DNA of 21,282 nucleotides from JAHDCJ01 sp039028895 (GCA_039028895.1 JBCCHF010000071.1:1-21282), one strand, 5' to 3'. Shown: positions 7,701 to 15,256, counted from the first letter of the stretch. The notes: generated by a model not told the origin, from the letters alone. Made by a program: numbers and translations.

Positions 7701-9093
7701 TGAGGATCCCGCCTGTCATGTGATCATCTCGGGGTATGCGCTTTATGACAACGAAAATCCAGATTGTATAGAGGATATGACTACCGTGCCATTGGCCAAT
7801 CGCTACATAGATATAGAACCAGGTGGTGGCACTTTCACCAATGCTGTTGGCTTTTACTTGTTCGAAGTGGATGCCGGCGATTATGATTTAACGATTACAC
7901 CATATACATTTGAACAAGGGCTTTGTCCTGCCGATGAAATATTATCTGTTAGCGCTCCTACACCGGGGCAAACTTATACTGACAATAATTTCTTCATGGA
8001 AAGCACCCAAATTAACGATTTGTGTATTTGGGTTTGCATGGGGCCTGCCAGGCCTGGTTTTACCCAATGGCACAATATTTATTATTGCAATTATGGTGAA
8101 GCACCAATAAGCGGCACGATCAACATTACTCATGACAGTCAGTTAATTAATTTCAATGCTAATGGAACAGAGGACAGTTATGATCCGGCAATTCAAACAG
8201 CAACATGGTCGTTCAATGATTTGCCCCCAAACACCTGTTGGAATCAATACTTTTACCTCTACGTACCACCCGAAACCCCAATCGGCACCCAGGTTTATGG
8301 ATCTGCATCTATCGACCTGCCACCAGGCGATATAAACCCATCAAACAACGACTTTCCATGGGCAATTACCGTAACCGGTTCTTATGACCCCAACGACAAA
8401 ATGAATTTCGCTGGTGAGGATGCCCTTGGAGGAGATATCCTTTTGAGTGACTCCGTTTTTCACTACCAGATCAGGTTTCAAAATACAGGGACAGACACAG
8501 CGTTCACAGTTGTTTTGCGCGATTTGATTGATCCCAATCTCGACATCAGCTCTATCATACCCATTGGCGCAAGCCATGAATACAGGATGGATGTAGAAAA
8601 TGAAAACGAACTGGTAGTCTGGTTTGACAATATCATGCTACCCGACAGCAATGTCAACGAGCCGGCCAGTCATGGATTTTTCCTTTTTGATATCAAATGG
8701 AAAGATGAACCAGACTTTGGAACCGTATTCGAAAACCAGGCAGCCATCTATTTCGATTTTAATGAACCGATATTAACGAATATTGTGGTCAACACCTTGA
8801 CCAATCCGGTTTCTGTTCCGCATCTGCCTGAGTTTCAAATTCCGCTGGAGGTATTCCCCAACCCGACAAAAGGAGATGTGACTATCGAGTTTTCCCTTCC
8901 GGAAACGGAATTTCTGGACATTGACTTGCTTGATGTTAAAGGCAAAATTGTAGGTAAGCTGGCGAACAGGATTTTCCCGGAAGGAAATCATCAACTGAAT
9001 TTTTCATTAGAGAAAATCCCGGCAGGGGTGTATTTGATGAGGCTAAATACCGAATTTGGTCAAAGTATAAAGAAGCTAGTTGTCGTTGAGTAG
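4708..9093 (+). CDS. Giant SprB-repeat surface/secreted protein with T9SS type A sorting domain
   Basis: A 1461-residue protein. Residues 1-19 are a Sec signal peptide ending in SQAQ. Residues about 23-1009 are thirteen SprB-type repeats of 72-76 residues, each with C near the start, SGG, P-Y/F, W-x-x-G, L-x-x-G-x-Y and VTV-x-D-x-x-G-C. Residues about 1010-1090 resemble a carboxypeptidase-regulatory/SdrD-B-like beta domain. From G1224-S-Y-D-P-N-D-K to about 1370 there is the SYDPNDK domain common in Bacteroidota surface proteins (DUF11/DUF7619-like). L1380-E-V-F-P-N-P to the end is the type A sorting domain, recognised by the T9SS and removed as the protein leaves through the outer membrane. 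SprB of Flavobacterium is a gliding adhesin; this protein shares the repeats but is far shorter, so adhesion or matrix binding is inferred. Its many paired cysteines suggest disulfides. Confidence 0.95.
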   Translation: MRKLCTCFLLLLVINASQAQSDCLDLDVIVNNVSCFGLSDGAIILTPFNGVSPYQYSIDGGNLTVSNVFTNLAAGNYIVYGEDAVGCDTTISVSVNEPPPLSISATLILDVTCFGGNDGIGVATASGGTPPYSYTWDTGDTNSPTTHLDAGIHCVTVEDINECTADDCLFVFEPAQLSVNATPNTILCGNDNTGTIDLTINGGVPPFAFLWSDGQTIEDLIGLQAGNYCVTITDNNGCATTTCADVLASNALAVTVNSTNVLCFGDGNGQIDLAVSGGSGVYTYQWDNGSTIEDLTGLLGGTYCYTVTDGGVCSFEECIIINEPPPLIAGVFINGDVLCFGESNGEALATGSGGTLPYTYTWDNGETTALGSHLSEGVHHVTVTDANGCSDTAAVLISEPTELIASAVGETVFCSNGIDGDIDLTVSGGTLPYTFGWSNGANTEDLTGLPAGTYCVTVYDSNGCIITTCADIIATNDFALTANFTNLLCFGDSDATIDLAVSGGSGQYTFLWDNGSTMEDLSGLSSGNYCVTVSDGGSCVIEHCEFIYEPTVLVANVYVNGDVFCFGENNGTAEIFGFGGILPYTYAWDNGETDAIASMLVEGLHVVTITDGNGCTATDDVLISEPAELVASAVGETVICSSGTDGDIDLSVSGGTMPFNFIWSTGETTEDLSGLPNGNYCVTVIDANGCLVTTCADILATFDLTVTAIGETLLCNSDSDGDIDLDITGGTPPYDFVWSDATGSTIAGPPGLTAGLYSVVVSDANGCLATSSTVITEPSLLQGVMDITQVDCGTEDSGATLFSVSGGTPPYAFLWSNGATTSINNDLDAGTYTVTVTDFNGCSLTGEAIVPEAINIEAEVVFSTETCFGDDGTATVNVISGAPPHAFFWSTGDSGQTVNNLPSGTYTVSVTGNTPCVEVVQFTITSNVEIEVSSTFTSCDTNDGTATATVISGATNPIFEWSNGATTATVVGLAPGGYSVTVTDLATHCFVHRNVMIAEDPACHVIISGYALYDNENPDCIEDMTTVPLANRYIDIEPGGGTFTNAVGFYLFEVDAGDYDLTITPYTFEQGLCPADEILSVSAPTPGQTYTDNNFFMESTQINDLCIWVCMGPARPGFTQWHNIYYCNYGEAPISGTINITHDSQLINFNANGTEDSYDPAIQTATWSFNDLPPNTCWNQYFYLYVPPETPIGTQVYGSASIDLPPGDINPSNNDFPWAITVTGSYDPNDKMNFAGEDALGGDILLSDSVFHYQIRFQNTGTDTAFTVVLRDLIDPNLDISSIIPIGASHEYRMDVENENELVVWFDNIMLPDSNVNEPASHGFFLFDIKWKDEPDFGTVFENQAAIYFDFNEPILTNIVVNTLTNPVSVPHLPEFQIPLEVFPNPTKGDVTIEFSLPETEFLDIDLLDVKGKIVGKLANRIFPEGNHQLNFSLEKIPAGVYLMRLNTEFGQSIKKLVVVE
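5260..6840 (+). repeat. Higher-order repeat inside the SprB-repeat region (A-B-C)(A-B-C)(A)
   Basis: Repeats 3-4-5 (5260-5937, residues 185-410) and 6-7-8 (5938-6615, residues 411-636) are two successive copies of a three-unit block, each exactly 678 bp. Repeat 9 (6616-6840) starts a third block. Unit A carries TTCAD(V/I)(L/I)A and lacks the usual EP end. Unit B has WDNGST, DGG and a YVNG or FING end. Unit C has WDNGET, H-V-T and the end SAVGE. The copies differ at many codons, so the duplication is old. Confidence 0.85.
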
Positions 9094-9163
9094 TTGTTTG
9101 CTCTGTTTGAAAATTGACGATTGAAAACGTACAATTTAAAATTTGGGGGGTTACCTTGCGGCC

Positions 9164-9670
9164 ATGAAGCGTATTATCATCCAGGGGTCGTCGCGTAGCG
9201 ACGGAAACACCAGCAAGGTTGTAGCACTCCTAAGGCAACAGTTGGAGTTTGACCTCATTGATCTGAATGAAAAGAACATTGGTCATTTCGACTATGATTT
9301 CAACAATCGGGATGATGACTTCATGCCCATTTTCAGGGATATCGCCAATAATTATGATCTCATCGTTTTCGCTACTCCAGTTTACTGGTACACGATGAGC
9401 GGGTTGATGAAGGTTTTCTTTGACAGAATTTCCGATGGATTGATCGTCGATAAGCCAACTGGTCGAAAGCTGAGAGGTAAGTCAATGGCTTCGATCAGTT
9501 GTGGTTCGGACGATCACCTTCCGGAGGGTTATGAAGTGCCATTCCGCGAAAGCGCCGGTTATCTCGGTATGCACTGGCTTGGTCACCTGCATACGTGGGT
9601 GGAAGATGGGAAAGCACCGGAGGAATTAGTGGTTGAGCGGGTTACAAAATTTGTAAAAAAAATAACATAA
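9164..9670 (+). CDS. NAD(P)H-dependent oxidoreductase, flavodoxin-like FMN reductase family
   Basis: A 168-residue protein with a flavodoxin fold. The N-terminal strand and FMN-phosphate loop read IIIQGSSRSDGNT (residues 4-16), and residues 71-80, TPVYWYTMSG followed by LMKVFFDR, are the flavin-contact loop typical of the NADPH-dependent FMN reductase/quinone reductase-like family. The length is normal. It is probably a cytoplasmic oxidoreductase using FMN to reduce a quinone, nitro compound or azo-type acceptor; the physiological substrate cannot be told. An upstream in-frame TTG at 9143 would add seven residues, but ATG 9164 places the first strand exactly where the family begins, so I chose it. 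It stands alone between the surface protein gene and the YHYH gene. Confidence 0.88.
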   Translation: MKRIIIQGSSRSDGNTSKVVALLRQQLEFDLIDLNEKNIGHFDYDFNNRDDDFMPIFRDIANNYDLIVFATPVYWYTMSGLMKVFFDRISDGLIVDKPTGRKLRGKSMASISCGSDDHLPEGYEVPFRESAGYLGMHWLGHLHTWVEDGKAPEELVVERVTKFVKKIT

Positions 9671-9783
9671 ATATATAACTGAAAATTAGCCATTTAAGCA
9701 TCTTACGCTATTCACCTCAAAAAAAGTCACACCCCTCCCACAAGTTTTTTCACTGGCTGTCATCTAAGTGTGTAAAAAAGAAA

Positions 9784-10779
9784 ATGAAACACGCTAAGAA
9801 AACCTCAGCACTAGTTTCCGCAGCAGGATTAGCCAGTTTACTTTTCCTTTCTTGCGAACAAACAGAAACAATTACCACTACAGATAACAATACAGATACC
9901 AATCTTGAAAATTGTGATGATGTTACCAGAGTTGTTGACCTGAATACAAGAGGCGCTTGCAGCGAAACGCTGGCCTGGACAAATGAAGTATCGATCAGAG
10001 TAGAAGGAAGCAGCCGAATAATTTCAACCAATAGTATCCCTGACCACATGGTCGGCTTATTCGGAGGAGGAGTTGGATCGCTTAACCCTAATGCTATCTC
10101 GCCGCAGAATGAAACGTATACCGTTTCAAGCAATCCTGTAAAGTCAAATGTATTGACTTATATGCTGAATACAGCTACAGGACCACAATACGAATTTGGC
10201 GTCATGTTGAATGGCGTAATTCTGGATCCGGAAGCGGCCGAGCCATGGCCTCATAATGGTGCTTTCACCATGTCGTCAAGAAACTGGGAATGGAATCTTG
10301 ATGCGATGAACATTAACCTTGGGCTCGATTGTAATAACGCCCATGTTCAGCCAAGTGGTAAATACCACCACCATGGTGCCCCGACGCTCTTCCTTGAATC
10401 GATTAATGCTCCAAACAATGCCATGACCCTTCTCGGCTATGCGGCCGATGGTTTCCCGATATACTATAATTATGGATACACAGTCGCTGATGACCCTGCA
10501 TCAGGGGTTGTCCAGTTAACTTCCAGCTATAGGTTAAAATCAGGAGAAAGGCCAGGAGATGGCATTAATGCTCCCTGTGGGGCATACTCTGGCATATATA
10601 CCAGCGACTACGAATATATTGAAGGATTTGGTGTACTCGATGAATGCAATGGGCGTGAAGGGGTAACCCCTGAATATCCTGAAGGCACTTACTATTATGT
10701 ATTAACACAAGATAGTTATCCCTACGTTCCCCGTTGTGTAGTTGGGACACCGTCAAATGATTTTAGATTAGGTGCTTAG
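9784..10779 (+). CDS. YHYH-domain lipoprotein
   Basis: A 331-residue exported protein. The first 24 residues form a lipoprotein-like signal ending LLFLSC (C24 as lipid site; F at -3 is slightly off consensus). An acidic, threonine-rich linker follows. The central part matches the YHYH family: DCNNAHVQPSGKYHHHGAP, with Y194-H-H-H where YHYH is usual, then TLLGYAADGFPIYYNYGY, the equivalent of GYALDGFPIY, and a C-terminal segment EYPEGTYYYVLT ahead of a last conserved YPYVPRCV. The family's biochemical role is not established. The histidines suggest metal binding, which is inference. The gene may be read with the membrane protein gene 80 bases downstream, but a GC-rich hairpin lies between. Confidence 0.88.
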   Translation: MKHAKKTSALVSAAGLASLLFLSCEQTETITTTDNNTDTNLENCDDVTRVVDLNTRGACSETLAWTNEVSIRVEGSSRIISTNSIPDHMVGLFGGGVGSLNPNAISPQNETYTVSSNPVKSNVLTYMLNTATGPQYEFGVMLNGVILDPEAAEPWPHNGAFTMSSRNWEWNLDAMNINLGLDCNNAHVQPSGKYHHHGAPTLFLESINAPNNAMTLLGYAADGFPIYYNYGYTVADDPASGVVQLTSSYRLKSGERPGDGINAPCGAYSGIYTSDYEYIEGFGVLDECNGREGVTPEYPEGTYYYVLTQDSYPYVPRCVVGTPSNDFRLGA

Positions 10780-10814
10780 CACAAAGGACAGGATTTTAGG
10801 AAATATTCTGCCCA

Positions 10815-10839
10815 GCAGGGCCTAAGGCGTGGGCCCTGC
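10815..10839 (+). terminator. GC-rich hairpin after the YHYH gene (terminator or attenuator)
   Basis: GCAGGGCC at 10815-10822 pairs perfectly with GGCCCTGC at 10832-10839 around a 9-base loop. The tail (ACATTTTAAAA) is only moderately T-rich, so termination may be partial. A GTG at 10829 that opens the reading frame of the next gene lies in this loop, which argues against its use as a start. Confidence 0.55.
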
Positions 10840-10858
10840 ACATTTTAAAAACAAGCTC

Positions 10859-11497
10859 GTGAAAACGATAATTATAAGAAGTTTGCTTAGTCTTTTGTTG
10901 TTGCCGCTATTCGGGTTAGAGCTGGCAGCGCATAATCCCATGGAAACATTTACCAACCTTGGTGTTCAGGACGGATCTCTCTCACTCCGTCTTGAATTGC
11001 CTTGGTCAATTTCCGATGCGGTAAAAGCAACTTTACCAGAAACCAAAACCAATCTCTCAAAAACCGAAAGCTATGCCTTGCTCACTAATTATATTGGAGC
11101 CAATCTCGTCATTAGCCATTCAGGGAAAGTGATTCAGCCTGAGTCCATACAAGAGTTACCACAAAACCATGGACACAGCATGATCCTTGACTTTAAATAC
11201 CCGCTTGAAAGTCTTGAGGGGGTAAAGATCAAAAATACCCTGATGTTCAACATTCATCCTAAACAGCGAAATCACCTTACAATTGTTCAGGAAGACGACA
11301 ACACCAGTCATTACCTCCTGACCTCTGCTTCACCTATTTTTATTGCAGGGGAAAGTACACCTGCAAAATTACCCGTGGTGCCCGTAAATTTATTGCTGTT
11401 TGCTGGTATTGGTATAATATTCCTCTTCCTGCTGTGTCTGCCTTCCCCAAAAGTCACTAACTTGGGCTGGAGGGTAGGCATCAATGGCAACGTTTGA
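10859..11497 (+). CDS. Signal-peptide protein with C-terminal transmembrane anchor (hypothetical)
   Basis: A 212-residue protein from GTG 10859. The frame also opens at GTG 10829, but that start adds ten residues before the signal peptide and lies in the hairpin loop. Residues 1-24 are a strong signal peptide (IIIRSLLSLLLLPLFGLELAA), and the mature protein starts with HNPMETF. The middle, about 140 residues, has a short pattern of LxxYIxxNLxIxxxGK, then a HxMxLDFxYPLESLxGVxIKNTLMFNIHxxQxNHLTI. That order of elements recalls the DUF6702-type and similar extracytoplasmic proteins of Bacteroidota, though I could not confirm it. A single transmembrane segment lies near the C terminus (VNLLLFAGIGIIFLFLLCL). 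Its stop overlaps the MFS gene by 14 bp, so the two are surely co-translated. Function unknown. Confidence 0.75.
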   Translation: MKTIIIRSLLSLLLLPLFGLELAAHNPMETFTNLGVQDGSLSLRLELPWSISDAVKATLPETKTNLSKTESYALLTNYIGANLVISHSGKVIQPESIQELPQNHGHSMILDFKYPLESLEGVKIKNTLMFNIHPKQRNHLTIVQEDDNTSHYLLTSASPIFIAGESTPAKLPVVPVNLLLFAGIGIIFLFLLCLPSPKVTNLGWRVGINGNV

Positions 11498-12737
11498 AAA
11501 AAACTGGCAATACAAAAAGTTTTGTGCGTACGGATTCTTGAAGAATCTGCGGTTTTTTGATGCCTTTCTACTCCTGTTTCTACTAGAAAAAGGACTTTCC
11601 TATACCGAGATTGGCGTAATCTATGCCACTCGGGAGGTCATTATCAACTTTTCAGAAATTCCTTCCGGAATATTGGCAGACACCCTGGGCAGAAAGTATT
11701 CGCTCATGGCATCTTTCATGGCCTACATCCTTTCTTTTTCGGTTTTCTTTTTTGCGACTGATTTAGTTTTTTTCATTGGAGCGATGATCTTATTTGGTAT
11801 TGCCGACGCCTTCAGGTCAGGTACCCATAAAGGCATGATCATGGACTATCTTAAGCTGAATGGGTGGAGCGACCAAAAGGTCCACTATTACGGCCATACC
11901 CGTTCCTGGTCGCAATTCGGGTCGGCCCTGTCAGCCTTAGCAGCTGGCCTTTTGGTTTTATACTTCGGTTCTTACCGGAATGTATTCCTGTTTTCCATCA
12001 TACCGTATCTGCTGAACTTCATCAATATTGCTACATATCCGGAGGAGATTAATTTTTCTTCCAAAAAGAAAAACCTTGGAAAAAAGAGGTCATTCCTGGG
12101 CACCTTTAAATCTTTCTTTACTGAAGTCAAAAAGCCCAATGTCTTCAGGATTCTCAACTCCACCGCAATGCATTCGGCTTACCTAAAGGCAGTAAAAGAT
12201 TATATCCAACCTATTATGGTAGGTGTTGCCCTTTTGATGCCGCTGACTATAAATGATGATCCGACCAAAAAAAGTGGTATCGTCATTGGCATCATCTATT
12301 TTTTCATTTTCCTGATGACCTCCTATGCTTCCAGGAATGCAGGGAAATTTGCTGCTATGGATATCAAACACCTTCCACTCAGATCAATGCTTGTCGGATT
12401 TATGGCTGGGTTGACTTGCGGCCTTTTCTACAATTTTGACCTTTTAGTAGTAGCATTGCTGGCTTTCATTATGATTTACATCCTTGAAAACATTAGGAAA
12501 CCTATTCTGACAGGTAGTATGGCTGATAATGTCCCCAATGACATCCTTACTTCAGTGTTATCAGGACAGGCTTTTTACCAGACCATTCTCACCTCTGCCA
12601 TTGCATTGACGATGGGCATCGTTGCGGATTATGCGGGCGTTGGTATTGCACTGGCTATTAGCTCTGGCATTTTGATGATCGGTGCACTTTTAACAGGTCC
12701 AATCCGGAAAATAAAACTCAATGAATCAGTGGATTAA
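11484..12737 (+). CDS. MFS transporter
   Basis: A 417-residue polytopic membrane protein with about twelve hydrophobic segments. Motif A of the major facilitator superfamily is clear at residues 62-71 (GILADTLGRK) between helices 2 and 3, and helices 4-5 carry the F-G-I-A-D-A-F-R-S-G-T-H-K-G stretch common in this MFS branch. A charged central loop near residues 190-215 (KKKNLGKKRSF) separates the two halves. It should move a small solute by proton coupling, import or export not determinable. The ATG lies inside the last codons of the preceding gene (14-bp overlap), which links it to the signal-peptide/TM protein and perhaps to the YHYH lipoprotein. The substrate cannot be told from sequence. 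Confidence 0.9.
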   Translation: MATFEKNWQYKKFCAYGFLKNLRFFDAFLLLFLLEKGLSYTEIGVIYATREVIINFSEIPSGILADTLGRKYSLMASFMAYILSFSVFFFATDLVFFIGAMILFGIADAFRSGTHKGMIMDYLKLNGWSDQKVHYYGHTRSWSQFGSALSALAAGLLVLYFGSYRNVFLFSIIPYLLNFINIATYPEEINFSSKKKNLGKKRSFLGTFKSFFTEVKKPNVFRILNSTAMHSAYLKAVKDYIQPIMVGVALLMPLTINDDPTKKSGIVIGIIYFFIFLMTSYASRNAGKFAAMDIKHLPLRSMLVGFMAGLTCGLFYNFDLLVVALLAFIMIYILENIRKPILTGSMADNVPNDILTSVLSGQAFYQTILTSAIALTMGIVADYAGVGIALAISSGILMIGALLTGPIRKIKLNESVD

Positions 12738-12770
12738 CAGGATTTAAGGCAAATGCCTCATTGAAAATTA

Positions 12771-12789
12771 TTAGAGATTAATAGAGATT
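12771..12789. repeat. Short 10-bp-period direct repeat upstream of small membrane protein
   Basis: Two near-identical units, TTAGAGATT and ATAGAGATT, lie 10 bp apart at 12771-12789, about 28 bases before ATG 12817. One helical turn of spacing suits a protein binding on one DNA face. It may equally be chance in AT-rich sequence. Confidence 0.3.
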
Positions 12790-12816
12790 TGACCTTATAA
12801 AATAAAAATTTCCCAA

Positions 12817-13251
12817 ATGAATCTGCTCAAATCCGTTTATGTCTATTTACATGATGCAAGGCTAAAGGAAGGTTACACTTCCGGAAGTAGTCCGACAACC
12901 GGCAACATTGTTCTGGCCTGCAGCCTTACCATGCTTATTGTTAGTATAGCCCTTTCCACCGCTCTGCTTTTCCCGGATGTGGCCGATTGGTTTGACGATA
13001 CCTTAAAAGACATTTTCGGGCGAAGCTCAGGAAAAACCATCGGCAGATTAATTGGTATTGCGCTCATTCTCCTTATCTATCCAATTTTAAAATTTACAGT
13101 TGGAACAGATGAAAGCTTTTATAATGCCATTTCCGAATACGAAGGCATGTCTGACGAAGACAAGGAAAAAACTGCAAAAAGAGGTAAATGGTTCTTCCTT
13201 ACCAGCATTTGCACCATTGCAATACCATTTATTCTAGGCGCTATTCTTTAA
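12817..13251 (+). CDS. Small three-TM membrane protein (hypothetical)
   Basis: A 144-residue protein with three predicted membrane helices: about residues 30-52 (NIVLACSLTMLIVSIALSTALL), 74-95 (TIGRLIGIALILLIYPILKF) and 123-144 (WFFLTSICTIAIPFILGAIL, ending at the C terminus). A short acidic/aromatic loop (EYEGMSDEDKEKTAKRGK) lies before the last helix. I recognise no family. It is followed after 21 bases by a lipoprotein and then a MORN-repeat protein, so it is likely the first gene of a three-gene unit acting at the envelope. The loop between helices 1 and 2 carries polar residues DWFDDTLKD. Confidence 0.75.
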   Translation: MNLLKSVYVYLHDARLKEGYTSGSSPTTGNIVLACSLTMLIVSIALSTALLFPDVADWFDDTLKDIFGRSSGKTIGRLIGIALILLIYPILKFTVGTDESFYNAISEYEGMSDEDKEKTAKRGKWFFLTSICTIAIPFILGAIL

Positions 13252-13272
13252 CATCTAAAAAATTCAAAACCA

Positions 13273-13758
13273 ATGAAAAACCTGATGATCATATTTGTTT
13301 GCCTTTTAACCTCTTTTCAACTTATTGGATGCAACAACTCAGATGGAGCCGCCATGGAGGTAGTCAACGAGTTTATTGAAGCCATGTATAAACCTGTAGA
13401 CTTCAAAAAAATAAGCGATCTTTATCAAAACTTTCCATTTTCAGCAGTCCCGAAAGTGGATGGACATGAAATAAATTCAATTGAAAAAGAAAATGGCGCA
13501 GTAATTGCCATTGTCCAAACGTACTGGACGAAAAGCGACGGTACTAAAATTGAAAATAACTTCAGGCTCAGCCTTGAAATGGTTGAAGATACCTGGAAAA
13601 TCATCAATAGTATGGGGCTTTCAAGAGCCAATACCGCCGAGCCTTCAGCTTATGACTTTGGCCTTAAACAAGGACTAATTGAAAATCCAGATGACATGTG
13701 GGATATTGAATTGTATAACGCAATCAAAAAGGCTAAAGCGGAAATGAAAAAACATTAA
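13273..13758 (+). CDS. NTF2-like/DUF4878-like lipoprotein
   Basis: A 161-residue protein with a lipoprotein signal: MKNLMIIFVCLLTSFQLIGC, with the lipobox LIGC and lipidated C20. The mature part follows the pattern of small NTF2-like, DUF4878-type lipoproteins: a helix (AMEVVNEFIEAMYKP), strands, and a late strand around SLEMVEDTWKIINSMG, the cone-shaped fold with an EDGxWKI-type turn. I see no catalytic residue set, so it probably binds something or plays a structural role. It lies 21 bases after the TM protein gene and 5 bases before the MORN gene. Its start region, ACCAATGAAAAACCTG, is identical to that of the next gene. Confidence 0.75.
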   Translation: MKNLMIIFVCLLTSFQLIGCNNSDGAAMEVVNEFIEAMYKPVDFKKISDLYQNFPFSAVPKVDGHEINSIEKENGAVIAIVQTYWTKSDGTKIENNFRLSLEMVEDTWKIINSMGLSRANTAEPSAYDFGLKQGLIENPDDMWDIELYNAIKKAKAEMKKH

Positions 13759-13763
13759 GACCA

Positions 13764-14909
13764 ATGAAAAACCTGTTGCCCATAACTTGTGTGCTTTTAT
13801 TTAGTCCTTTCCTGCTATTAGGACAATCAGCCGTAAAGACTGCTGAAGTAGACAATAAAGAATACCCTGAGTTTACCTATTCAGGTGAAGTAAATGAAGA
13901 CGGGGAGCCGCACGGGAATGGAAAAGCGATTTACCTCGATGGAGATATATATGAAGGCCAATTCCTTTTTGGTGACCGCCATGGGAAAGGCCTTTATAAT
14001 TACTTCCAGGGCGATGTTTATAATGGCAACTGGAACAAAAACCAACGGCATGGATATGGCGAATATTTCTGGGCCAAGTCAGGAACAGTCTACAAGGGCA
14101 ACTGGATCAATAATTTGATGGAAGGCGAGGGCCAAAGAATCCTGAAAGATGGCACTTCTCAAAACGGGAATTACGTCAAAGGAAAAAAGAACGGTGCCTT
14201 TATCTACGTACATCCCGATGGCAATTGGACAAGAATTACTTTTGAAAATGGCAAAAAAGTGGACGAGTCAGAGGTTATGCCTCCACCTAACCCACTAGAC
14301 ATTGACCCGAATGCGGTGGCTGAAAAACCTGAGCCCATCGCAAAGCCCATTGAAAAGCCAAATGAAGAAGAAATAAAAGAACCCGAACCAAGCCCGGAAG
14401 TAAAACCGATAGTTGTAACGAAACCTGAGCCAAAACCTCAAACGAATAAAACTGTAGATGAAATCTGGTTTGAAGCACTAGGCAGCCCGAAAGGCAGTAA
14501 AGCTGCAAATCTTGCCATTGAGCAATACGGTGTCCCAGACAGGATCAACAGTGGTGATGAAATGTTACAGCGAAAAAATAAGAGTATCATTGTTCCTTTT
14601 CACAAAAAAGGTGTCCGTTTTCACTTTCATGATACCAGCCCTCAAAAATTGAAAATGGTTTCATTTTTTGGAAGTACAGGCATCGAAAACGTCCAGTATA
14701 ATGAATTGTTACCGTTTGGATTTAAACTATCTGATACCCGGGAAGACCTCAATGCAAAGTTCAGCAGTATGATTACCCAAAAAACAGGCAAAGGATTTAT
14801 TGATTACCTGATCAAACCCGATCCGATTAATTTCCCCAAAGTAACACTGAAGGTTGTTTATGTCAATTCTTTACCTGAGCCAGTAATTGTCGAATTGCAT
14901 TACAAATAG
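13764..14909 (+). CDS. MORN-repeat exported protein with unassigned C-terminal domain
   Basis: A 381-residue protein. Residues 1-20 are a signal peptide (FSPFLLLG then QS). Residues about 39-155 hold five MORN repeats of about 23 residues, for example YEGQFLFGDRHGKGLYN and YNGNWNKNQRHGYGEYF; MORN repeats form an extended beta sheet that binds lipid or protein. Residues 171-232 are a proline- and glutamate-rich linker with repeated KPEP/PIEKP motifs. Residues 233-381 form a separate domain (GVPD...IIVPFHKKGVRFHFH...YNELLPFGFKLSDTREDL) whose LPFGxxxSDxxxxL pattern occurs in various Bacteroidota proteins of unknown role. The gene starts 5 bp after the lipoprotein stop. MORN proteins of this kind are often envelope-associated, but the function here is not known. 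Confidence 0.88.
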   Translation: MKNLLPITCVLLFSPFLLLGQSAVKTAEVDNKEYPEFTYSGEVNEDGEPHGNGKAIYLDGDIYEGQFLFGDRHGKGLYNYFQGDVYNGNWNKNQRHGYGEYFWAKSGTVYKGNWINNLMEGEGQRILKDGTSQNGNYVKGKKNGAFIYVHPDGNWTRITFENGKKVDESEVMPPPNPLDIDPNAVAEKPEPIAKPIEKPNEEEIKEPEPSPEVKPIVVTKPEPKPQTNKTVDEIWFEALGSPKGSKAANLAIEQYGVPDRINSGDEMLQRKNKSIIVPFHKKGVRFHFHDTSPQKLKMVSFFGSTGIENVQYNELLPFGFKLSDTREDLNAKFSSMITQKTGKGFIDYLIKPDPINFPKVTLKVVYVNSLPEPVIVELHYK

Positions 14910-14998
14910 ATTTTTTCCGAAATAATTTCAACCGGACAGGCACTCAAGTAATAGCCCGTTCTGATAAATTGACCTTTCCCGAAGCCTTGTTTCTCCTT

Positions 14999-15043
14999 AA
15001 TCTTAGGGTAAGATTCACCCGGAACATTTGTTTCGTAAAACAA
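14999..15043 (+). promoter_or_regulatory. Two short hairpins in the leader of the small basic ORF
   Basis: AATCTTA (14999-15005) and TAAGATT (15009-15015) form a 7-bp stem over a three-base GGG loop. TTGTTT (15028-15033) and AAACAA (15038-15043) form a 6-bp stem with loop CGTA. Both precede the ATG at 15050 and neither has a T-run. They may be translation-control structures or chance AT-rich stems. An in-frame upstream ATG at 14969 would put them inside coding sequence. Confidence 0.3.
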
Positions 15044-15049
15044 TACCCC

Positions 15050-15256
15050 ATGAAAACGAATTCAAAAGTAGGAAAGGTCAAAAGACGAAAAAAAGCAAAA
15101 GCAGGTCTTAAACATGACAAACTGCTGATCCAGAAAAGTGCCAATACAACGATTCCTGATCTTGTTCCTAATTACACCGAAATGCAACTGGCCATAGCCG
15201 AAATCAGCCATCCAGTATCCTTCGATGCCTTAAAAAAATTTTATGGGCTGGATTGA
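15050..15256 (+). CDS. Small basic protein (hypothetical) upstream of DEAD-box helicase
   Basis: A 68-residue ORF from ATG 15050. An earlier in-frame ATG at 14969 would add 27 hydrophobic and basic residues, but it covers the two hairpins and lacks a ribosome-binding site. The N-terminal third is very basic (KVGKVKRRKKAKAGLKHDK), the rest mildly acidic. I recognise no family. A basic tail in a small protein next to an RNA helicase suggests nucleic-acid binding, which is inference only. It lies 79 bases before the DEAD-box helicase gene on the same strand and may be co-transcribed. Confidence 0.5.
   Translation: MKTNSKVGKVKRRKKAKAGLKHDKLLIQKSANTTIPDLVPNYTEMQLAIAEISHPVSFDALKKFYGLD

Noticed and set aside
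9143..9163. TTG start extending the flavodoxin-like protein by seven residues
   Set aside because: The ATG at 9164 gives the normal family N terminus; the extension has no homologous counterpart I know.
10829..10858. GTG start for the TM protein inside the hairpin loop
   Set aside because: It adds ten polar residues before an already complete signal peptide and lies in a stem-loop.
12746..12757. AGGCA-AA-TGCCT as a terminator after the MFS gene
   Set aside because: A five-base stem with a two-base loop and no T-run is too weak to call.
14969..15049. Upstream ATG for the small basic ORF
   Set aside because: The added residues are unlike the rest, cover the hairpins, and lack a ribosome-binding site; ATG 15050 is a simpler choice.
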